Source of the DNA: an uncultured Stomatobaculum sp.
Lineage (GTDB): Bacteria; Bacillota; Clostridia; Lachnospirales; Lachnospiraceae
NCBI RefSeq assembly: GCF_937924975.1
Contig: NZ_CALEYG010000015.1
Span: forward strand, 58,542-122,541
Length of the DNA stretch: 64,000 bases
Reading direction: 5' to 3'
Shown here: positions 57,013 to 64,000 of the stretch, one piece after another
Layout of the letters: each line of letters begins with the position of its first letter
Numbering within the stretch: the stretch's first letter is position 1
The notes under the pieces: generated by a model
The model's database searches: none
Told to the model about the DNA's origin: nothing
The model's input: only the letters and a program-made list of their open reading frames with translations
Made by a program: the position numbers and the translations under genes

Positions 57013-58689
57013 ATGAAAACAGATATTGAGATTGCGCAGGAGGCGCAGGTAGCCAGAATCGAAGATATTGCCCGCGCCGATGGCATCGATGAAAAATATC
57101 TGGAGCAGTACGGCAAGGACAAGGCAAAGGTGAGCTATCAGCTCTTAAAGGACACCGAGGGTAAGCCGGACGGCAAGCTCGTGCTGGTCACGGCCATCAC
57201 CCCGACGCCCGCGGGCGAGGGCAAGACGACGACTTCCGTCGGTCTCGCGGACGGATTAAAGCGTCTCGGCAAGAGCGTTGCGGTCGCACTCCGCGAGCCT
57301 TCGCTCGGTCCGGTTTTCGGCGTGAAGGGCGGCGCTGCCGGCGGCGGCTACGCGCAGGTCGTGCCGATGGAGGAGATTAACCTCCACTTTACCGGCGACT
57401 TCCACGCAATCGGGGCAGCCAACAACCTCCTTGCGGCGCTAATTGACAACCATATCTTCCAGGGCAACGCGCTGCGCATCGACGACAAGCGTATCACCTG
57501 GAAGCGCGCGGTCGATATGAACGACCGTCAGCTCCGCAACATCATCGATGGTCTCGGCAAGAGAACCGACGGCCGTGTCCGCGAGGACGGCTTCGAGATC
57601 ACGGTCGCGAGTGAGATTATGGCGGTCTTCTGCCTCGCGAAAGACTTAAAGGATCTGAAGGAGAGACTGGCGCGCATGATTATCGGCTACAACATGGACA
57701 ATGAGCCGGTGACTGCGGGCGACCTTCACGCGGAGGGTGCGCTCACAGCGCTCTTAAAAGACGCGTTGAAGCCGAATCTCGTGCAGACCCTGGAGCACAC
57801 GCCGGCCTTTATTCACGGCGGACCGTTTGCGAATATTGCTCACGGTTGCAACTCCGTACTCGCGACCAGACTGGCACTTCGGCTGAACGACTATGCGGTC
57901 ACCGAGGCGGGCTTCGGCGCGGATCTCGGCGCAGAGAAGTTTATTGACATCAAGTGCCGCATGACGGGTCTGCGCCCGGACTGCGCGGTCGTGGTTGCAA
58001 CCGTGCGCGCGCTGAAGCACCACGGCGGCGTCGACAAGGCAGAACTCAACACGCCGAATGTCGAGGCGCTTAAAAAGGGCCTCCCGAATCTCCTGCAGCA
58101 TGTCGAGAACATGACGAAGGTCTTCGGCCTTCCGACCGTGGTCGCAATCAACCGCTTCCCGTTTGACTCTGAGGAGGAGCTTGCCTGCATCGCAGACGAG
58201 TGCAAGAAGCTCGGCGTCAATGTCGTGCTCTCCGAGGTCTGGGCGAAGGGCGGCGAAGGCGGCGAGGCACTGGCACGCGAGGTCGTGCGTCTCTGCGAGG
58301 ACAAGGCAGAGAACCACTTCCGCTTTGCCTACGAGGACGGCGACAGCCTGGAGGAGAAGCTCAACAAGATTGTGCGCGAAGTGTACCGCGGCGACGGCGT
58401 GGTGCTCACGGCCGAGGCGAAAAAGCAGGCAAAGCGCCTCGAGGAACTCGGCTTCGGGCACTATCCGGTCTGCATGGCGAAGACACAGTTCAGCTTCTCG
58501 GACAACAAGAATCTGACCGGTGCGCCGCGCGGCTTCAAGATTACGGTCCGCGAGGTCAAGGTCTCGGCGGGCGCGGGCTTCATTGTCGTGAAGACCGGCG
58601 ACATCATGACCATGCCGGGTCTCCCGAAGGTGCCGGCGGCAGAGCACATCGATGTCGACGAGAACGGAAAGATCACAGGACTCTTCTGA
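57013..58689 (+). CDS. fhs: Formate-tetrahydrofolate ligase
   Basis: Fhs interconverts formate + THF + ATP and 10-formyl-THF + ADP. The 558-aa protein has the P-loop TPTPAGEGKTTTSVGL, EPSLGPVFGVKGGAAGGGYAQV, and LNLHFTGD-type EINLHFTGDFHAI. The ATG at 57013 has AGGAGA six bases upstream; the ATG at 57007 is too close to it. In this operon it can run towards ATP production from the histidine-derived one-carbon unit. It may also serve purine synthesis. Confidence 0.97.
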   Translation: MKTDIEIAQEAQVARIEDIARADGIDEKYLEQYGKDKAKVSYQLLKDTEGKPDGKLVLVTAITPTPAGEGKTTTSVGLADGLKRLGKSVAVALREPSLGPVFGVKGGAAGGGYAQVVPMEEINLHFTGDFHAIGAANNLLAALIDNHIFQGNALRIDDKRITWKRAVDMNDRQLRNIIDGLGKRTDGRVREDGFEITVASEIMAVFCLAKDLKDLKERLARMIIGYNMDNEPVTAGDLHAEGALTALLKDALKPNLVQTLEHTPAFIHGGPFANIAHGCNSVLATRLALRLNDYAVTEAGFGADLGAEKFIDIKCRMTGLRPDCAVVVATVRALKHHGGVDKAELNTPNVEALKKGLPNLLQHVENMTKVFGLPTVVAINRFPFDSEEELACIADECKKLGVNVVLSEVWAKGGEGGEALAREVVRLCEDKAENHFRFAYEDGDSLEEKLNKIVREVYRGDGVVLTAEAKKQAKRLEELGFGHYPVCMAKTQFSFSDNKNLTGAPRGFKITVREVKVSAGAGFIVVKTGDIMTMPGLPKVPAAEHIDVDENGKITGLF

Positions 58690-58721
58690 CGCGGAAGAAG
58701 CTTTCAAGTAAGACACGAACG

Positions 58722-58755
58722 GGCGGCGGATCGGCATTACAACCGGTCTGCCGCC
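58722..58755 (+). terminator. Hairpin after fhs, probable terminator
   Basis: A 13-bp stem with two wobble pairs (58722-58734 with 58743-58755) and an 8-nt loop follows fhs. The downstream T run is poor. Confidence 0.5.
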
Positions 58756-58767
58756 TGTTGGTGTCTC

Positions 58768-58796
58768 TTTACAAAACGAATGTTCTGTGCTATCCT
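58768..58796 (+). promoter_or_regulatory. Promoter of the Fur-family gene
   Basis: TTTACA (58768-58773) and TATCCT (58791-58796) are 17 bp apart. Confidence 0.6.
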
Positions 58797-58814
58797 TCCT
58801 GCAAGGGGGCGGCT

Positions 58815-59249
58815 ATGAAGAGGAGCGGAACATACAGCACAAAGTCAAGACAGGAAATCATGAAATATCTGGAGACCTCGGCGGGCAGAACCGTGAGCGC
58901 TTCGGATATTCTGGATCATCTGCAGAGCATTGGCCTGAATGTGAGTCCGACGACGGTATACCGCAATCTGGACCGCCTGTATGAGGAAAAGAAGATTCTC
59001 AAATATGTCGCGGAGAAGGGTGAGAAGGCTGTCTATCAGCTCGAAGTCGAGGGGCGGCACTGTGCGGACCACCTGCACTTAAAGTGTCTCGGCTGCGGTA
59101 AAATCATACACATGGATTGCGACTTCATGGATGAGGTCAGAGAGCATTTGATGCGCGGTCACGGCTTTTCATTGCAATGCGAGGGCACGGTGCTCTACGG
59201 CTATTGCGAGGCGTGCCGGAAGAAAAAAGAAGGTTTACAATCCTCTTGA
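58815..59249 (+). CDS. Fur-family metal-responsive regulator
   Basis: The 144-aa protein has a winged helix (10-75, SPTTVYRNLDRLYEEKKILK) and a C-terminal metal/dimer domain with CADHLHLKC, CLGCG (C91, C94) and CEAC (C131, C134), the structural zinc site. Fur, Zur and PerR cannot be separated with confidence by eye; H86/H88 and the later CDF element fit Fur or Zur. AAGGGGG precedes the ATG at 58815. The open frame extending left runs antiphase inside fhs and is not real. Its 3' end contains the tRNA promoter. Confidence 0.9.
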   Translation: MKRSGTYSTKSRQEIMKYLETSAGRTVSASDILDHLQSIGLNVSPTTVYRNLDRLYEEKKILKYVAEKGEKAVYQLEVEGRHCADHLHLKCLGCGKIIHMDCDFMDEVREHLMRGHGFSLQCEGTVLYGYCEACRKKKEGLQSS

Positions 59250-59262
59250 CTTCCGGTATACT
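59234..59262 (+). promoter_or_regulatory. Promoter of the tRNA-Gly gene
   Basis: TTTACA (59234-59239), inside the last codons of the Fur gene, and TATACT (59257-59262) are 17 bp apart, ten bases before the tRNA. Confidence 0.8.
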
Positions 59263-59271
59263 GATTTGTAC

Positions 59272-59342
59272 GCAGGCGTGGTTCAATGGTAGAACACAAG
59301 CTTCCCAAGCTTGGGACGCGGGTTCGATTCCCGTCGCTTGCT
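59272..59342 (+). tRNA. tRNA-Gly (anticodon CCC)
   Basis: A full cloverleaf can be folded: acceptor GCAGGCG/CGCTTGC, D-stem GTTC/GAAC with AATGGTA loop, anticodon stem CAAGC/GCTTG with loop TTCCCAA (anticodon CCC), and T-stem GCGGG/CCCGT with loop TTCGATT. The discriminator is T and the CCA end is not encoded. It reads GGG codons. A terminator follows within 10 nt, so it is a single-gene transcript. Confidence 0.95.
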
Positions 59343-59348
59343 GCATGG

Positions 59349-59379
59349 GACCGAAGGGAGACTTCGGTCTCTTTTTTTC
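59349..59379 (+). terminator. Terminator of the tRNA-Gly gene
   Basis: GACCGAAG (59349-59356) pairs with CTTCGGTC (59362-59369), followed by TCTTTTTTT. Confidence 0.92.
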
Positions 59380-59407
59380 GCCGTTTCCGCGGCGCTAAGG
59401 AGGAGAG

Positions 59408-61339
59408 ATGGCAAAGACACAGTACAATGCGGACAGCATCACCGTGCTGGAAGGTCTCGAAGCGGTCAGAAAGCGTCCGGGTATGTACATCGGTGGCGTC
59501 GGGCAGAAGGCGCTGAACCACCTGATTTACGAGATTATGGATAATGCAATCGATGAACACCTCGCGGGCTACTGCAGCGAGATTCACATTGTCCTCGAGA
59601 AGGACGGTTCTTGTACCGTGCGGGACAACGGCCGCGGCATTCCGGTCGAGATGCATCGGAAGGGTGTCTCAGCGGAGCGTGTCGTCATGACGACCCTGCA
59701 TGCGGGCGGCAAGTTCGATAACAGCGCGTACAAGACGAGCGGAGGTCTGCACGGCGTGGGCTCCTCAGTCGTGAACGCGCTCTCCAAAAAGATGCGGGTG
59801 CGCATCAGCCGCGGCGGCGTGGTCTACGAGGACAGTTATTCGCGGGGAGAGCCGACCACGGCGCTGAAAAACGGTCTCCTGCCGATTGTCGGAAAGCAGG
59901 CGGAGAGCGGCACGGAAATCAACTTCCTGCCGGACCCGGAGATTTTTGAGAAGACACACTTTCGCGCGGACTGGTTAAAGTCGAGGCTACACGAGACGGC
60001 CTACTTAAATCCCGGCATCACCATCTATTACGAAAACAAGCTCCCCGGCGAGGCGGAACAGGAAGTGTTTCGCGAGCCCGAGGGGCTCATTGCCTATGTC
60101 CGCGCGCTGAACGAGGGGCAGACAGCCGTCCATGAGCCGATTTACATCAAGGGGCGCTTTGAGGACATTGAGCTCGAGTGCGCAATCCAGTTTGTGGATG
60201 CCTTTGAAGAGAAGCTGCTCGGCTTCTGCAACAGCATCTACACGGCCGAGGGCGGCACACATCTGCAGGGCTTTAAGACGCGCTTCACGCAGCTCATCAA
60301 CACCTACGCGCGCGAGCTCGGCTTTTTAAAGGAGAAGGATGCGAACTTCACCGGCGCGGACACGCGAAACGGCATGACAGCGATTGTCGCAATCAAGCAC
60401 CCGGATCCGATTTTCGAGGGACAGACCAAGACCAAGCTTGCGAGTGCGGATGCGACGAAGGCGGTCTCCACGATTGCGGGCGATGAGCTCACGCGCTACT
60501 TTGACCGCGACCTGGAGACGGTTCGTGCGATTATCGCCTGCGCCGAAAAGTCGGCAAAGATACGGCGAGCCGAGGAGAAGGCGAGAACCAATCTGCTCGC
60601 AAAGCCGCGTTTTTCCTTCGACTCGAACGGAAAGCTTGCGAACTGTGAGTCCCGGGATCCCGCGAAGTGTGAGATTTTCATTGTTGAGGGAGATTCCGCA
60701 GGCGGCTCGGCGAAGACCGCGCGAAACCGCATGTATCAGGCGATACTCCCGATTCGCGGTAAGATTCTGAATGTCGAAAAGGCTTCGATTGACAAGGTGC
60801 TTGCGAACGCGGAGATCAAGACCATGATTAACAGCTTTGGCTGCGGCTTCTCCGAGGGCTACGGCAACGACTTTGACATCACGAAGCTGCGCTACGACAA
60901 AATTATTCTGATGACGGATGCCGATGTCGACGGCAGCCACATCGACACCCTGCTCTTAACCTTCCTCTACCGCTTCATGCCGGAACTCATCTACGATGGG
61001 CATGTATACATTGCAATGCCGCCGCTCTATAAGGCGGTTCCGACGCGCGGCAAGGACAAGGACGGCGTCTACATTTACGATGACAAGGCGCTCGAAAAAT
61101 TCAAGGCAAAGCATAAAGAGGGGAGCTTCACCCTGCAGCGCTACAAGGGGCTCGGCGAGATGAACCCGGAGCAGCTCTGGGAGACCACGCTGAACCCGGA
61201 ACAGCGCATGTTAAAGCGGGTCGAGATCGAGGATGCGCGCCTCGCGAGCGAGGTTACGGCGCTCCTCATGGGCAGCAATGTGGGACCGCGGCGCGACTTT
61301 ATCCACGACCACGCGGACGAAGCGGAAATCGACGCATAA
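59408..61339 (+). CDS. parE: Type II topoisomerase subunit B (probably topoisomerase IV, ParE)
   Basis: The 643-aa ATPase subunit has the GHKL motifs EIMDNAIDEH, DNGRGIPVE and GGLHGVGSSVVNALS, the transducer domain, and the TOPRIM domain with EGDSAGGSAKTARNR and MTDADVDGSHI. It works with the A subunit encoded 18 bases downstream to decatenate or supercoil DNA. ParE is favoured over GyrB because the partner lacks a GyrA box and no dnaA/recF context is present. AAGGAGGAG precedes the ATG. Confidence 0.88.
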   Translation: MAKTQYNADSITVLEGLEAVRKRPGMYIGGVGQKALNHLIYEIMDNAIDEHLAGYCSEIHIVLEKDGSCTVRDNGRGIPVEMHRKGVSAERVVMTTLHAGGKFDNSAYKTSGGLHGVGSSVVNALSKKMRVRISRGGVVYEDSYSRGEPTTALKNGLLPIVGKQAESGTEINFLPDPEIFEKTHFRADWLKSRLHETAYLNPGITIYYENKLPGEAEQEVFREPEGLIAYVRALNEGQTAVHEPIYIKGRFEDIELECAIQFVDAFEEKLLGFCNSIYTAEGGTHLQGFKTRFTQLINTYARELGFLKEKDANFTGADTRNGMTAIVAIKHPDPIFEGQTKTKLASADATKAVSTIAGDELTRYFDRDLETVRAIIACAEKSAKIRRAEEKARTNLLAKPRFSFDSNGKLANCESRDPAKCEIFIVEGDSAGGSAKTARNRMYQAILPIRGKILNVEKASIDKVLANAEIKTMINSFGCGFSEGYGNDFDITKLRYDKIILMTDADVDGSHIDTLLLTFLYRFMPELIYDGHVYIAMPPLYKAVPTRGKDKDGVYIYDDKALEKFKAKHKEGSFTLQRYKGLGEMNPEQLWETTLNPEQRMLKRVEIEDARLASEVTALLMGSNVGPRRDFIHDHADEAEIDA

Positions 61340-61357
61340 AGGCGAGAGAGGAATACC

Positions 61358-63592
61358 ATGGCAGAGAAAATTCTTCGAACCGAATACTCGGAGGAGATGC
61401 AGAAGAGCTATCTCGACTATTCGATGAGTGTGATCACCGCCCGCGCGATTCCCGACGCGCGGGACGGCTTAAAGCCGGTGCAGCGGCGCGTGCTCTATGA
61501 TATGAGCGAACTGCACTTAAGTCACGACAAGCCGCACCGGAAGTCCGCGCGTATTGTTGGTGACACGATGGGTAAATATCACCCGCACGGCGACAGCTCG
61601 ATTTACGAGACGCTGGTTGTGATGAGCCAGCCCTTTAAGCGCGGCATGCCGCTGGTCGACGGCCACGGCAACTTCGGCTCAATCGAGGGCGACGGCGCTG
61701 CGGCCATGCGTTACACCGAGGCGAAACTCCAGAAGTTTGCGGAGGAAGTCTACCTCCGCGATCTCGACAAGACCGTCCGCTTTGTCTCGAACTACGACGA
61801 GACCGAGAAGGAGCCGGAGGTTTTGCCGGTGCGCATTCCGAACCTCCTCGTGAACGGCGCGGAGGGCATTGCAGTCGGTATGTCGACCTCGATTCCGCCG
61901 CACAACCTGGGGGAGGTCTGTGACGCCTGCATCGCCTACATCAAAAATCCGGAGATTAAATACGAGAAGCTGCTCGGCCTCTTAAAGGGACCGGATTTTC
62001 CGACCGGCGGCATTGTCGCCAATCAAAGCGAGCTCCCGCTGATTTACAGAACCGGTGTCGGCAAAATCAAGCTGCGCGGCCGCATTGAGGTGGAGCTCGG
62101 CCAGAAGCGGAGCGACCGTGACAAGCTGGTCATCACCGAGATTCCCTATACCATGGTCGGCGCGGGCATCGATAAATTTCTCACGGATGTGGCGGCGCTT
62201 GTGGAGAACAAAAAGCTCCCCGAGGTCGTCGATATCTCGAACCAGAGTTCCAAGGAAGGCGTCCGCATTGTTCTGGAGCTTCGCCGCGACGCGGATCTGG
62301 AGCGCGTCAAGAACATGCTCTATAAGAAGACCAAGCTCGAGGACAGCTTCGGCGTCAATATGCTCGCGATTGCGGACGGCAGACCGGAAACCCTCGACTT
62401 AAAGGGCATCTTAAAGCACTACCTCGCGTTTCAGTACGAGAACGCCGAGAAGAAGTACGCGACGTTACTCGAAAAGGAGCGTTTAAAGCAGGAGGTGCAG
62501 GAGGGACTGATTGCCGCCTGCGATTGCATTGACTTAATCATTGCGATACTCCGCGGCGCAAAGAAACTGGAGGATGCGAAGGCCTGCCTCACGACCGGCG
62601 ATGCGAGCCGCATTTACTTCAAGGACCCTAGTTTTCTCCGCGACGCGACGAAGCTTCATTTCACGGAGCGCCAGGCACAGGCAATTCTGGATATGCGTCT
62701 CTATAAACTGATCGGGCTCGAGATTCTGGCGCTCGAAAAAGAGCACGCGGAGACCTTGAAGAAGATCGAGACTTACGAGGGGTATCTCGAAAGTCGCGCA
62801 AAGCTCGACAAGCTTCTCATCAAAGATCTCGAGGCAATCAAAAAAGAGTATGCCGTGCCGCGCCGCACCGCGCTCGAGAACAGCAAGGAGGCGGTGGTCG
62901 AAGAGAAAGCGCCGGAGGATGAGCAGGTCATCTTCCTCCTGGATCGCTTCGGCTACGCAAAACTTCTGGATGTTGCGAGTTATGAGAAGAATCGGGAGCA
63001 GATCGAGAGCGAGTACCGCGCGGTTATCCCGATTATGACGAGCGGCAGGATACAGCTCTATACCAGTGCGGGGGCTCTGCATCAGGTCAAGGTGCGGGAT
63101 ATTCCCGCCGGCAAGTTAAGGGACAAGGGCGTGCCGATTGACAACTTGAGTCGCTTCGACGGGCGCAAGGAAGAAATTCTGCTGGTCGCGGCGGCAGGCA
63201 GTCTCCGCGCGACCGCGTTGTTCTTTGTGAGCCGCGAGGGCTATGTGAAACTCGTTGACGGCGCGGAATTCGAGACCGCGAATAAGACTGTGGTTGCGAC
63301 CAAACTCGGCGACACGGACAGCCTCGTGGCGGTTCTCGCGCTCGGCAAAGGTCGGCCGGATGCTCTGCTGCTCAGCGAGGGGGATTTTGCGCTCCGTTTT
63401 AACGCCGAAGAAGCGCCGCGAATGAAGAAGAACGCGCGCGGTGTGCGCGGCATGCGCCTCGGTGACAGCGACTTTGTGCAGCGCGCGCTGCTGTTACCGC
63501 CCATGGAAGAGTTTGTGTTCAACGGGAAAAAGGTCAATCCGGAGAAGATACGGCGCGGCCACCGGGATACGAAGGGCGAAAAACTGAAATAA
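61358..63592 (+). CDS. parC: Type II topoisomerase subunit A (probably topoisomerase IV, ParC)
   Basis: The 744-aa breakage-reunion subunit has the catalytic Tyr119 in AAMRYTEAKL, the quinolone-determining region HPHGDSSIYETL with the wild-type Ser/Glu pair (S81, E84 in this numbering), and a C-terminal beta-pinwheel. The pinwheel lacks the QRRGGKG GyrA box, which argues for ParC. GAGAGAGG precedes the ATG. The last about 12 codons lie inside a repeat that recurs 134 bp downstream, so the C-terminus RGHRDTKGEKLK may be variable. Confidence 0.88.
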   Translation: MAEKILRTEYSEEMQKSYLDYSMSVITARAIPDARDGLKPVQRRVLYDMSELHLSHDKPHRKSARIVGDTMGKYHPHGDSSIYETLVVMSQPFKRGMPLVDGHGNFGSIEGDGAAAMRYTEAKLQKFAEEVYLRDLDKTVRFVSNYDETEKEPEVLPVRIPNLLVNGAEGIAVGMSTSIPPHNLGEVCDACIAYIKNPEIKYEKLLGLLKGPDFPTGGIVANQSELPLIYRTGVGKIKLRGRIEVELGQKRSDRDKLVITEIPYTMVGAGIDKFLTDVAALVENKKLPEVVDISNQSSKEGVRIVLELRRDADLERVKNMLYKKTKLEDSFGVNMLAIADGRPETLDLKGILKHYLAFQYENAEKKYATLLEKERLKQEVQEGLIAACDCIDLIIAILRGAKKLEDAKACLTTGDASRIYFKDPSFLRDATKLHFTERQAQAILDMRLYKLIGLEILALEKEHAETLKKIETYEGYLESRAKLDKLLIKDLEAIKKEYAVPRRTALENSKEAVVEEKAPEDEQVIFLLDRFGYAKLLDVASYEKNREQIESEYRAVIPIMTSGRIQLYTSAGALHQVKVRDIPAGKLRDKGVPIDNLSRFDGRKEEILLVAAAGSLRATALFFVSREGYVKLVDGAEFETANKTVVATKLGDTDSLVAVLALGKGRPDALLLSEGDFALRFNAEEAPRMKKNARGVRGMRLGDSDFVQRALLLPPMEEFVFNGKKVNPEKIRRGHRDTKGEKLK

Positions 63593-63597
63593 GACTT
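63549..63597 (+). repeat. Direct repeat, copy 1 (end of parC)
   Basis: This 49-bp segment covers the last codons and stop of parC and matches 63683-63732 with a few differences and one indel. Confidence 0.85.
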
Positions 63598-63647
63598 CGA
63601 TGCGGATAGAAGGCTTCGACGAAGATAGAAGGAAGAAGATGATAGAG

Positions 63648-63680
63648 AGCCGGGAGGGAGAAGCCCTGCCCGGCTTTTTG
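63648..63680 (+). terminator. Terminator after parC
   Basis: AGCCGGG (63648-63654) pairs with CCCGGCT (63669-63675), with inner AGGG/CCCT and a T run. It lies between the two repeat copies. Confidence 0.85.
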
Positions 63681-63682
63681 TG

Positions 63683-63732
63683 TACGGCGCGGGCACGGGG
63701 GACACGAAGGGCGAAAAACTGAAATAAGACTT
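63683..63732 (+). repeat. Direct repeat, copy 2 (downstream of parC)
   Basis: Near copy of 63549-63597. In one frame it still ends with TKGEKLK and a TAA, exactly like parC, but has no start codon. From here to about 63850 no gene can be supported. Confidence 0.85.
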
Positions 63733-63851
63733 TGGCATATCCGGTTTTTTGCCCGAAACCGATGAAGGCGCAGGATAAAGGGAAGTACGCCGCAGAACAA
63801 AGTAACGAAGCGGATTAATTGGTTCACATAATAGATGCGCGGAGATAAAAG

Positions 63852-64000
63852 GTGAGCAAAAGAATGGTACTTGCGATATTCGTGCGGTCAAAAATCCGGA
63901 CGAAGAAATGGGATGTTACGATTTTCAAAAATAAAAATGAAAAAGTTGCTAGATTGCAAGATCAAGTAGGACAGTCTGAAATAATTCCTCCGGCGAACTG
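63852..64000 (+). CDS. Possible 5' end of an unknown gene, cut by the window edge
   Basis: A GTG at 63852 with GGAG (63841-63844) seven bases before it opens a frame that runs to the window end, about 49 codons, starting MSKRMVLAIFVRSKIRTKKW. An ATG at 63864 is in the same frame. The stretch is AT-rich compared with parC. Nothing in the visible part is recognised, and the frame may close just outside the window. Confidence 0.35.
   Translation, partial: MSKRMVLAIFVRSKIRTKKWDVTIFKNKNEKVARLQDQVGQSEIIPPAN

Noticed and set aside
58200..58814. Long open frame leading into the Fur-family gene from inside fhs
   Set aside because: It is out of phase with fhs, has no ribosome binding site and no family resemblance. 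The Fur start at 58815 has a site and a promoter.
59408..63592. Naming the topoisomerase pair gyrB-gyrA
   Set aside because: The A subunit lacks a GyrA box (QRRGGKG) and the pair is not near dnaA or recF. ParE-ParC is preferred, though not certain.
1..64000. CRISPR arrays, rRNA genes, prophage or intact insertion sequences
   Set aside because: None was seen: no regular repeat-spacer pattern, no rRNA, and no transposase, integrase or phage structural genes among the readable frames.

Overview
The window looks like chromosome of an anaerobic, moderately high-GC member of the Lachnospiraceae (Clostridia). The evidence is a complete Na+/H+-pumping Rnf complex (rnfCDGEAB), a tig-clpP-clpX-lon-engB proteolysis block, small Lachnospiraceae-type families of unknown function (DUF4364, DUF5716, DUF5717, a 48-aa protein after folC), EF-P, AsnA, KtrAB, a TPP riboswitch and strong GGAGG-type ribosome binding sites. 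Oral Lachnospiraceae would fit the base composition, but the genus cannot be fixed from sequence reading alone. Most of the window is core genome. More AT-rich stretches at about 37.3-39.6 kb (ktrAB), 40.3-42.4 kb (AbiE remnant), 44.4-45.1 kb (acetyltransferase) and the right edge look like later additions.

Layout. 0.2-3 kb: orphan TAXI lipoprotein, nrdR, YqeG-type phosphatase and aroE in one tight run. 3-5.5 kb: efp and argS. 5.6-10.8 kb: rnfCDGEAB from one extended -10 promoter to a strong terminator. 10.9-12.5 kb: a folded leader and small membrane protein, convergent with a NusG-domain-II protein and a CYTH protein. 12.9-20.5 kb: a small cysteine-containing protein, an esterase, tig, clpP, clpX, lon and engB, with an unusual lon/engB overlap. 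20.5-26.8 kb: DUF4364 regulator, divergent from a three-gene operon made of a 1202-aa beta/alpha-solenoid protein, a divergent Hsp70/actin-fold protein and a TPR-like protein. This operon is the best candidate for an undescribed system. 26.8-32.2 kb: valS, folC, a 48-aa protein and a membrane TPR protein. 32.3-35.9 kb: YigZ and a class A penicillin-binding protein. 36-39.4 kb: a lipoprotein with a duplicated domain, a decayed membrane-protein gene, ktrB and ktrA.

39.7-42.4 kb: an ATC-hydrolase-family protein, then a decaying AbiE toxin-antitoxin pair. The toxin has lost its nucleotidyltransferase signature and is frameshifted. The antitoxin is a fused tandem duplication. Paired inverted operators flank its promoter. 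42.5-47.8 kb: typA, a GNAT acetyltransferase, polyphosphate:AMP phosphotransferase and a tRNA-dihydrouridine synthase. 48-51 kb: asnA and an L,D-transpeptidase, divergent. 51-53.8 kb: a TPP riboswitch with terminator controlling a ThiXYZ-type pyrimidine ABC transporter. 54-58.7 kb: ftcD, fchA, gltS and fhs, which together turn formiminoglutamate into exported glutamate, ammonia, formate and ATP. 58.8-63.6 kb: a Fur-family regulator, tRNA-Gly(CCC) and a type II topoisomerase pair (probably parE-parC), followed by a roughly 50-bp repeat of the end of parC.

No rRNA, CRISPR array, prophage or intact insertion sequence was seen. Promoters and terminators were found by eye, and family names come from motif recognition, not database searches.
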